DNA of 5,866 nt, from contig DTXA01000185.1 of assembly GCA_012962735.1 (NCBI GenBank), positions 1-5,866 on the forward strand. The letters are read 5' to 3'. Positions 1 to 5,243 of this stretch are shown here, one piece after another. How positions within the stretch are numbered: the first letter of the stretch is position 1; every line of letters starts with the position of its first letter. This stretch comes from Candidatus Latescibacterota bacterium (GTDB taxonomy: Bacteria; Latescibacterota; 4484-107; B68-G9). The translations under genes and the position numbers were made by a program. The notes under the pieces were generated by a model, which saw only the letters and a program-made list of their open reading frames with translations, had not been told where the DNA came from and ran no database searches.

Positions 1-848
1 AACATCTCGGCGAACCAAGATATTCCCTCCTGGACCATCCGACCGTACTCGGTTATGCGCACCCCTAAGATGAAACCGCTGTCCCGGTCCACGCAAAGAA
101 AGACACATGGATAAAAAGGCCGGCTTCCCCTCTCCTCCCGCACCGGGGTGGACATAAAGAAATATCCTATCTCCCACGCCTTGCCCGATGCCACCTGAAG
201 CTCCTCTATCACCGGGAACTCCACTTGGAAGGTCTTGAATTCCTCCGGCCCGGGCTCCTGCCATCTATTTCTCCAGTATACTCTCCCCTTCCGATGCACA
301 GGTATGCGCACCAAAAACTTCCCCTCCTCCGGAGGGGAGAGGACCTCTGGGTCCTCCCGGAACCTCTCGGCCACCACCGCAGCCTGCTCCAAGGCCGCCG
401 TCAGGAACCGCGCCTCCGGGCCGGTGAGGTACCAGGGAGCGTACCCGGGAAGGAAGCTCCGGAACTGGGGCCACTGGCCTCGTCCCCTGAACTTGAGCCC
501 CAACCTCTTGATCACCGCTAAGTCCCTTCTGTCAAGCTCGGACCTGTCCTCAAACGTCACCCTCATACAGTCCTGGCTCAGCAGGAAGTCCATAGGGGAC
601 TGGATCTCTCCCTGGACGGTGTCCCAGTATCCCATCAACCCCCTGATCCCCCTATACAGCACCATCCCAAATACCTCCCCTGCCATCCCTAAAACACAGC
701 AATAGCCTATCTCCTTCCCATCGGGGTCCCGAACCCCGAAGATGTCCGAGTCGGTCATCCACCTCCAGGGTGCGATGTCCCGGAAGGCCACAGCCACCTC
801 GTAAAGCCCCCTCCACTCTTCGGAAGTGGGCTCTTCAGGCGTGGACAT
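1..848 (-). CDS. DUF7309/DUF6930-type protein, C-terminus cut by window edge
   Basis: An open frame of 282 codons runs from ATG at 848 to the left edge without a stop, so the protein is partial at its C-terminus. A purine tract (TAAGGGGG) lies 4 nt before the ATG and supports this start. Residues about 11 to 165 match, from memory, the DUF7309 pattern: an APWRWM segment (26-31), DIFGV (35-39), EIGYCCVLG (46-54), GLKFRGRGQWPQFRS (117-131) and PGYAPWYLTGPEARFLT (134-150). Residues about 175 to 282 resemble DUF6930, including a SRPFYPCVFLCVD stretch (242-254). No signal peptide or membrane segment is seen. The family has no known biochemical role that I can state. The gene starts 20 nt after the stop of the PglZ remnant, on the same strand, so it may once have shared a transcript with that defence locus. 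The family assignment rests on recognition, not on a search. Confidence 0.72.
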   Translation of the reverse strand, partial: MSTPEEPTSEEWRGLYEVAVAFRDIAPWRWMTDSDIFGVRDPDGKEIGYCCVLGMAGEVFGMVLYRGIRGLMGYWDTVQGEIQSPMDFLLSQDCMRVTFEDRSELDRRDLAVIKRLGLKFRGRGQWPQFRSFLPGYAPWYLTGPEARFLTAALEQAAVVAERFREDPEVLSPPEEGKFLVRIPVHRKGRVYWRNRWQEPGPEEFKTFQVEFPVIEELQVASGKAWEIGYFFMSTPVREERGSRPFYPCVFLCVDRDSGFILGVRITEYGRMVQEGISWFAEM

Positions 849-868
849 AGTTCCCCCTTAGTTAGAAT

Positions 869-1349
869 TCATCGAAGACTTCCAACCGACACAACCGGCA
901 CCAGGACCTCAGCCAACGAAAATCCCCCGTGGGCTGTGCACCTGTCGTTCTGACCGCTCCCGGCCCACCAGAACCGCCCCTTGATGGAGACACATGTCCC
1001 AGCGCCTGCGAAGAAATCCCTGTACCGCTTCACCAACCCGATATCCTCTCCTCCCAACTTCGCCCTGCTCTCCCTGGCGAAGACCCTCTTGGCTTCCCTT
1101 TCTACCTCTGGGGATATCTGCCAGATTGTTCCTCGCATATATGTAGCCGTGGTCGCTGGTAATGAATATAGGCCGAGGGCCAATGCTCTCCAAAAGCTGC
1201 CTTAGGGTATCAACCGTGACCTCTAAAGCATCCGCTACCGTCGTCGCCTGGGCAGCCGTGACCTCCTCCAAGCGGACATCCGGCAACCTCAGCCATACGA
1301 GCACTGGCTCCCCCTCAGGAATTCTTACCTGTGTGGCTGGCCTGGCCAC
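869..1349 (-). pseudogene. pglZ: C-terminal remnant of a PglZ-domain protein, frameshifted
   Basis: Two overlapping frames together give the end of a PglZ domain (alkaline-phosphatase superfamily; PglZ is a core BREX phage-defence protein). The first frame, open from a GTG at 1349, carries LVWLRLPD and the metal-site motif FITSDHGYIY. The second frame continues with RGTIWQISPEVEREAKRVF, then IKGRFWW and the family's closing motif TAHGGFSLAEVLVPVV, and ends at a TGA at 869-871. The switch falls at an (AT)3 run at 1137-1142. Adding one more AT restores a single frame reading GYIYMRGTIW. Everything N-terminal to about LVWLRLPD is missing; intact PglZ proteins are several hundred residues longer. 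Upstream of 1349 the frame meets a TAG within about seven codons, so no complete start region survives. The family call is firm from the paired SDHG and HGGxSLxE motifs. That the gene is dead is an inference from the truncation plus frameshift. Confidence 0.8.
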
Positions 1350-1385
1350 ATAGCAATAGCGGTTCTACCGACTTTGGTGTGGTCC

Positions 1386-1505
1386 TCATCTTTGCCTATG
1401 GAGCTTATAGATCGGCCGCTTGGCGTTCGCCTCCCGCCGGGCCAGGGGGTTGTTGACCTGCTCGATGGGGAAGTCTACCTCAATGTGTCTGAGTTGTTGA
1501 GACAT
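1386..1505 (-). pseudogene. N-terminal remnant of a DUF1156 (COG1743) adenine DNA methylase
   Basis: ATG at 1505, preceded by AGAGGAAG about 10 nt upstream, opens 39 codons ending at TGA 1386-1388. The peptide contains HIEVDFPIEQVN followed by REANAKRPIYKLHR. This is the hallmark N-terminus of DUF1156 domain-containing adenine-specific methylases, where it normally continues with a WWARR-like segment and several hundred residues of methyltransferase. Here the homology stops exactly after KLHR, and two codons later the frame ends. In type 3 BREX this methylase is PglXI and is encoded upstream of PglZ on the same strand, which is the arrangement seen here. The same frame is open back to 1574, but the extra N-terminal residues are low-complexity (Gly, Glu, Arg) and unlike the family, so I start at 1505. 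The catalytic NPPY motif is absent, so no activity is expected. Confidence 0.75.
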
Positions 1506-1616
1506 CTCATCTGAACTTCCTCTAACACTAACCTTTGGCTTTCCCTCAACACCTCCTCTATCCTCACCTCCCACATCTGAAATTTCAGAAGCATTATCAA
1601 TTGCTCCTCTGGGAGG
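1506..1616 (-). other. Short degenerate stretch, possible C-terminal tail of a lost gene
   Basis: No complete gene is seen here. One minus-strand frame, from about 1621 through an ATG at 1594 to a TAG at 1475-1477, reads as an amphipathic segment (LPEEQLIMLL, then VRIEEVLRESQRLVLEEV) and would overlap the start of the DUF1156 remnant. It could be the tail of a gene once upstream of the methylase, or a further frame-shifted continuation of the reading frame that ends at 1617. Skipping one G near 1618-1620 would join the two. It is too short to identify. Confidence 0.25.
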
Positions 1617-1896
1617 CTAACCCTTGAGGTGCACGCTCATGACGGATGCTGCCCTCATCCAGGCCGGGTCCACTCGATCTGGATTTTCCTCGGACCAGAA
1701 GTGCTCCGGGTGTTCGGAGAGTACCTTTTGGGCTTCTTGCAAAAGTTCAGGCTCTACCTTACTGACGAAGCACAGCTTCTGTCCGCCGGATTCCAAAACC
1801 AACGCCCTTGGTGCATAGAAACTCCCCGGATAGCGGCAAATTCATAGCTCTATGCTAAGTACGACGGTACCACTGCATATCGGACATATACCCTCC
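1617..1896 (-). pseudogene. Unidentified decayed coding frame with a CPxC motif
   Basis: One minus-strand frame reads IEEGICPICSGTVVLSIEL, meets a single TGA at 1842-1844, then continues in the same frame as ICRYPGSFYAPRALVLESGG, followed by VEPELLQEAQKVLSEHPEHF and DPAWMRAASVMSVHLKG, and stops at TAG 1617-1619. The composition looks protein-like, and the CPICSG motif resembles half of a zinc knuckle or ribbon, with a further Cys a few residues past the TGA. There is no good start for this frame near 1896. The TTG at 1802 gives only 61 residues and has no convincing ribosome binding site. The frame joins the small gene that ends at 1897 if one base of a C-tract is skipped, so both may be pieces of one former gene of about 160 codons. 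I do not recognise the family. Neighbouring genes end naturally in TGA, so reading this TGA as an amino acid is unlikely. Confidence 0.4.
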
Positions 1897-2103
1897 TCAA
1901 TTCTGGGAGGGGCCCTCTATCACAGGGCCGTCATAATCATTTAAGGGATACAAACCGAACGGCAGACCTATGTCCTTCCTCCGCAGCGCCACTTGTACGG
2001 CCACAGGCCTGCGGAGGTAATGCCATATCGCATCCCACGGCACAAACGGCGTCCACCGCTCCAGTCGGAAGACCAGCAGGACCTTAATCACGGTCCGGAA
2101 CAT
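1897..2103 (-). CDS. Small protein of unknown function, possibly the N-terminal part of a broken gene
   Basis: ATG at 2103 follows an ideal AGGAGG at 2113-2108 with 4 nt spacing. The gene overlaps the last 20 nt of the DHH phosphoesterase gene, so translation is probably coupled to it. The 68-residue product is rich in Arg, Trp and Pro: it begins MFRTVIKVLLVFRLERW, then has FVPWDAIWHYLRRPVAVQV (20-38) and IGLPFGLYPLNDYDGPV (45-61). I see no signal peptide, and the N-terminal hydrophobic stretch is too short and too charged for a clear membrane helix. The last four residues follow a CCCC tract. Skipping one C there extends the protein by 22 residues (about 86 in all), including a CPICSG motif, up to a TGA at 1842. 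The strong ribosome binding site argues that this was, or is, a real gene. The stop at 1897 may be a mutation or sequencing artefact. Family not recognised. Confidence 0.5.
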   Translation of the reverse strand: MFRTVIKVLLVFRLERWTPFVPWDAIWHYLRRPVAVQVALRRKDIGLPFGLYPLNDYDGPVIEGPSQN

Positions 2104-3100
2104 CCTTCCTCCTGTCCGGGCATACCGCCCCCTTTATGGCCTCGAGGACCCGCACGCGAACCTCCTCCAGGTCACCGTGCACGTAGCACCCCGCGGCCCT
2201 GGAGTGACCTCCCCCCCCGAACCGTCCGGCTATGTGGTTCACCGATACTTCCCCTCGGGAGCGCAGGCTCACCCTGAAGCTCTTTTCGCCCCTCTTTCTG
2301 AGGAAGGCGGCCACCTCCACCCCGTCCACGAACAAGGCCATGTCCACGAAGCCCTCGGTGTCCTCCGAGGTCCTCCCGTCCCCCTCGGGCACCACCTCGT
2401 CCAACCACATCAGGCCTATCTTCCCTTCACAATGGAACTCTATTGTCGACAGAGCCTTGGCCAGCCTCCGGATGGCCTGGGGGGAGCGGCGGTGGAAGAT
2501 CGCATCGGCCACCTGGTCCGGCCTAACCCCCCCCTCCACGAGGTCCCCGGCGATGTGCAGGGCTCGGGATGTGGTGTTGGAGAAGCGAAAGCCCCCGGTG
2601 TCGAAGAGTATGCCGGTGTATAGGCACAAGGCAACATCTCCCTCGACCGGCACCCCCAGGTGCCCGAACAGGGAGTACAGGACCTCACAGGTGGAGCTGA
2701 CCTCGGTCAGGACTAAGTTAATCCCTCCGAAAAGGTTGTTATCCTCGTGATGGTCGATATTGAGCACCGACCCCCTCCCCGGAAGGAGGCTCGCCACATC
2801 CCCGAGCCGCTCTAAGGTGGGCGTGTCCAAGACCACAGCCCTCCCGGGGGACCACGGGAGGGGGGTACGGGGCGACCTTACCCTGGTGAAGCCTGGCAGG
2901 AAAGAGTACCGCTCGTCCGGGATGGGGTCATGTAAGACCATCTCGTAGGACTTCCCCATCCTCTCCAAGAGCATCCCACAGGCCAATAGGGATGCCAGAC
3001 CGTCCCCGTCCACGTTGCGGTGGGCGGTGACCAAGAACCGGTCCCCCTCCCTCAAAAACTCCACGGCCTTCTGCAGCGCTCCTCTCGCCCATGTGCGCAC
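2084..3100 (-). CDS. nrnA: NrnA-like DHH/DHHA1 phosphoesterase
   Basis: This 338-residue protein is close to the usual 310-340 residues of NrnA-type enzymes, which degrade very short oligoribonucleotides and, in some lineages, dephosphorylate 3'-phosphoadenosine 5'-phosphate in the cytoplasm. The DHH domain shows its metal-binding motifs: AHRNVDGDGLASL (26-38; His27, Asp31, Asp33), VVLDTP (Asp92), NIDHHEDNN (114-122) and GILFDTGGFRFSNTT (163-177; Asp167). The C-terminal DHHA1 domain carries GRFGGGGHSRAAG (292-304), which binds the nucleotide. All expected catalytic positions are present, so activity is likely. The first motif reads RNVDGD where most relatives have a Pro before the first Asp. 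The GTG start at 3100 directly follows the stop of the creatininase-like gene, with GGTGGAG about 7 nt upstream. A role in the sugar pathway of its neighbours cannot be excluded, since some DHH proteins act on other phosphoesters. The gene ends in TAA. Confidence 0.87.
   Translation of the reverse strand: MRTWARGALQKAVEFLREGDRFLVTAHRNVDGDGLASLLACGMLLERMGKSYEMVLHDPIPDERYSFLPGFTRVRSPRTPLPWSPGRAVVLDTPTLERLGDVASLLPGRGSVLNIDHHEDNNLFGGINLVLTEVSSTCEVLYSLFGHLGVPVEGDVALCLYTGILFDTGGFRFSNTTSRALHIAGDLVEGGVRPDQVADAIFHRRSPQAIRRLAKALSTIEFHCEGKIGLMWLDEVVPEGDGRTSEDTEGFVDMALFVDGVEVAAFLRKRGEKSFRVSLRSRGEVSVNHIAGRFGGGGHSRAAGCYVHGDLEEVRVRVLEAIKGAVCPDRRKDVPDRD
2108..2113 (-). promoter_or_regulatory. Shine-Dalgarno site for the small gene starting at 2103
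   Basis: AGGAGG, 4 nt before the ATG at 2103, lies inside the last codons of the upstream DHH gene. It is the best match to the anti-Shine-Dalgarno sequence in the window and is the main reason to accept a start that overlaps its neighbour. Confidence 0.6.
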
Positions 3101-3865
3101 TCAGGGCTCCACCGAAAAGGGGGGGTTCCCCCCTTTCTCCACGAACCTCGCATAGGTCCTCAGGTCTTCCGTCCGGGCTGCCAACTGCCCCGCGGCCTCC
3201 TCCAAAAGCTTTCGTCCCACATCTACGTCCACCTCCCTCGCCGGCACATGTTGGCGCATATCCGCATAGTGGTATCCGGTCGCCAGCCCCTCCTTTCCGG
3301 GCAGTTCCAGCGGTGGAAGCGGCTCCGATGCCCCGGCCTTTATATCCCGGACCCTTTCCCCTATGCCCAACACCTCCATTGCCGCATAGCACATCGCCAT
3401 CTCCCTAGCTGGGTCGTCGTACCCATACTTCCCGGCATCCACCGAACGGGAGGGGTTGAAGTACGCCACCACAGTGCGCTCGTACTCGTAAAGCTCCCTT
3501 ATGGCCATCATAATGGGGATGTCGTTCGGACCGTGGCAACTCACAACCCATATCGCCCTGAAGCCCTGTCCCCAGAGGTTCCTCACGACAGCCTTTATGA
3601 CCTCCATCTCTAAGTGCATCGGGATGGAAACCGTCCCCCGGAATGCATTGGTCGCACCTGTGAAGGAGTAGGCCAAGGGATGCAGGACTATCCCTCCGGT
3701 CCTCACCGCAGCCAATATGGCCGTTGCAGTGGCTGTGTACATATCCGTGCCCATGGGAAGGTGAGCGCCATGTCCCTCCTGAGTGCCCACCGGGAAGTAC
3801 GCCACATCCGAAAGCGATATCCTCTCGTATACCTCGGGCCAGGTAAGCTCGTCCAGAAGCTTCAT
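3101..3865 (-). CDS. Creatininase/amidohydrolase-family protein
   Basis: This 254-residue protein matches the usual size of the creatininase family, cytoplasmic metal-dependent amidases that include creatininase, ArfB formamide hydrolase and MftE. The signature FPVGTQEGHGAHLPMGTD (24-41) supplies metal ligands Glu30, His32 and Asp41. A second motif, VSCHGPNDIP (108-117), supplies His111 where relatives have NGHGGN. The usual HAGxxETS segment is replaced by a GYDDPAREMAM segment (148-158), which keeps an acidic residue but not the His-Ala-Gly or Thr-Ser, so this is a divergent branch and the substrate cannot be inferred. The ATG overlaps the stop of the nucleotidyltransferase gene in an ATGA, and GGAGGTG lies upstream inside that gene, so the two are translationally coupled. 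The next gene starts immediately after this stop. A neighbouring sugar nucleotidyltransferase hints at hydrolysis of an amide on a sugar or nucleotide intermediate; that is inference only. Confidence 0.83.
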   Translation of the reverse strand: MKLLDELTWPEVYERISLSDVAYFPVGTQEGHGAHLPMGTDMYTATATAILAAVRTGGIVLHPLAYSFTGATNAFRGTVSIPMHLEMEVIKAVVRNLWGQGFRAIWVVSCHGPNDIPIMMAIRELYEYERTVVAYFNPSRSVDAGKYGYDDPAREMAMCYAAMEVLGIGERVRDIKAGASEPLPPLELPGKEGLATGYHYADMRQHVPAREVDVDVGRKLLEEAAGQLAARTEDLRTYARFVEKGGNPPFSVEP

Positions 3866-5229
3866 CTGTCGTACACCTCCGGCCCCCAGGGCCTAACTTC
3901 TTGCTCTTGCTTGACCAGGACCATGGTGAACGGCTCTGCGTTGTGGGTCAACACCACCCCAGGCCCCACGATGGCGGACGGCCCTACGATCCTGCCGGGC
4001 ATAATTATCGCCCCCACCCCCGTGCGGGAGTAATCCCCAAAGAGCACGCCGCTGAACGGTACCCTATAATTCACACCCCGTACGATCACCTTGTTAGGCA
4101 TATCGTCGAAGCGCCTCGTGCCGACCAAGGTCCCGGCACCTATCTCGCTTCGCTCCCCGAAGATCCCCGCAAGCTCGCAGTAATGCACGAAGTACGATTC
4201 GTCCAAAACCATCCCTCCGAACTCCACGCAGTGCATGATCCTGCACCGGTTCCCCACGCATCCGGATACCTCGCAATACGGACCTATGACGCAGTCCCTT
4301 CCGATAACGGTATAAGGGTATATATGCGCCCCCTCCCTTATCACGGTGTCCTCCCCCACCCAGATCGGCCCCTGCAGGTATGCCCCCCGCAAGATGCGGG
4401 CTCCCCGGGCAAGATACATCTTTCCTTCTACCTTCGCCCCCTCTTCAATTTCAGCTCCCTCCTCTACCACCGTTTCGTCCAGGTCCTCGGCCATCTCACG
4501 GACCACCCTTTGGAAGACCTCCAACGGCTGCCAGGGGAGGTCCACGTCCATCACACCTTCGATCTCCAGAGCTTCCAAGGGCATCCCAGCCTCGGCCAGC
4601 ACTTTCGTAAGGGCCGCAAGATCCCGCTCCTCGGGAGGGAAGATGCCGTTACCCACCTCCTCAACCACGTCCGGTAGATGCTTCAGACCTTTCCACGCCG
4701 GTGCCTTCAGCCCGTATATGCCCCAAAGCACCGGGAAAGTTCGGTAGTGTGGGTCCTTCCAGTGGTAGTTCCACACCTTCCCATCCCTCACCTCAGCCGC
4801 CAGGCCCCGGTCGCCCCCCTCGGGATGGTACCCCACGGCCGCCACCCCGGAATTCGCTTTGGGGAGAGCGTTCAATACCTTCTCAAGGGCTTCCTCCGGG
4901 AAGTAGAGGTCCCCGTATACTACCAAACAGTCCTCCCCCCCAGCCCACTCCCGGGCCAGCAGCACAGCGTCCCCCGTACCGGAGGGCCTGGGCTGGTCTA
5001 TGTACGAGATGTGACAGCCGAACCTGCTCCCGTCCCCGAAGTACGCCATTATCCTCCCTCCACGGTGCCCCACTACGATCCCTATATCCTTCACCCCCGA
5101 CTCCACCAACGCCCTGAGGCCGTACTCCATAAGGGGACGGTTTGCGATAGGGAAGAGGGGTTTGGGACGGTAATAAGAGAACGGATGGAACCTTTCCCCT
5201 TTGCCTGCCGCTAAGATCAAAGCCTTCAC
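3862..5229 (-). CDS. GlmU-like bifunctional sugar-1-phosphate nucleotidyltransferase with left-handed beta-helix domain
   Basis: This 455-residue protein has two domains. The N-terminal Rossmann-like nucleotidyltransferase (1 to about 240) carries the NTP-binding signature LILAAGKGERFHPFS (4-18), then RPKPLFPIANRPL (21-33), SGTGDAV (83-89) and VVYGDLYF (103-110), and closes with DVDLPWQPLEVFQRV (228-242). The C-terminal part (about 250-435) shows the hexapeptide repeats of a left-handed beta-helix, with GAEIEEGAKVEG, GEDTVIREGAHIYPYTVIG and a segment ending GAGTLVGTRRFDD (364-376). The last resembles the GAGT..NLRFD region of GlmU and archaeal ST0452-type proteins. Such enzymes join a sugar-1-phosphate to an NTP, and some also acetylate the amino sugar. 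The sugar here is unknown. The GTG start at 5229 is supported by AAGGGG at 5243-5238. The beta-helix holds an unusual cluster of cysteines between residues 313 and 351. Its stop overlaps the next gene's start. Confidence 0.88.
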   Translation of the reverse strand: MKALILAAGKGERFHPFSYYRPKPLFPIANRPLMEYGLRALVESGVKDIGIVVGHRGGRIMAYFGDGSRFGCHISYIDQPRPSGTGDAVLLAREWAGGEDCLVVYGDLYFPEEALEKVLNALPKANSGVAAVGYHPEGGDRGLAAEVRDGKVWNYHWKDPHYRTFPVLWGIYGLKAPAWKGLKHLPDVVEEVGNGIFPPEERDLAALTKVLAEAGMPLEALEIEGVMDVDLPWQPLEVFQRVVREMAEDLDETVVEEGAEIEEGAKVEGKMYLARGARILRGAYLQGPIWVGEDTVIREGAHIYPYTVIGRDCVIGPYCEVSGCVGNRCRIMHCVEFGGMVLDESYFVHYCELAGIFGERSEIGAGTLVGTRRFDDMPNKVIVRGVNYRVPFSGVLFGDYSRTGVGAIIMPGRIVGPSAIVGPGVVLTHNAEPFTMVLVKQEQEVRPWGPEVYDR

Positions 5230-5237
5230 CGGTTATT

Positions 5238-5243
5238 CCCCTT
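5238..5243 (-). promoter_or_regulatory. Shine-Dalgarno site for the GlmU-like gene
   Basis: AAGGGG, 8 nt before the GTG at 5229, overlaps the TAA stop of the upstream HAD phosphatase gene. It fixes the GTG as start, because no in-frame ATG lies nearby and the MKALILAAGKG beginning fits the family's N-terminus. Confidence 0.55.

Noticed and set aside
235..705. Long plus-strand open frame opposite the DUF7309 gene
   Set aside because: It is an antisense shadow of a well-supported minus-strand gene; the product is Ser/Pro/Leu-rich with no recognisable motifs and no ribosome binding site.
1386..1574. Longer 62-codon version of the DUF1156 remnant starting at 1574
   Set aside because: The added N-terminal 23 residues are Gly/Glu/Arg-rich and unlike the family. 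The internal ATG at 1505 has a ribosome binding site and matches the known N-terminus.
1842..1844. TGA read as an amino acid (selenocysteine or reassigned codon) within the CPxC frame
   Set aside because: Genes nearby end naturally in TGA, there is no visible selenocysteine insertion hairpin after it, and the region already has another lesion, so a nonsense mutation is simpler.
1856..1887. Ten-codon minus-strand micro-ORF (MSDMQWYRRT) with GGAGGG just upstream
   Set aside because: The spacing of only 3 nt and the tiny size make it unconvincing. The purine run is more simply explained as Glu-Glu-Gly codons of the decayed frame or as one arm of the small hairpin.
1891..1911. Inverted repeat considered as a transcription terminator
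   Set aside because: The stem is only 6 bp with a 9-nt loop, and no T-tract follows on either strand.
3020..4677. Several plus-strand open frames of 100 to 260 codons opposite the creatininase-like and GlmU-like genes
   Set aside because: The minus-strand genes carry clear family motifs. The plus-strand products are Pro/His/Arg-rich, typical of the antisense of GC-rich genes.
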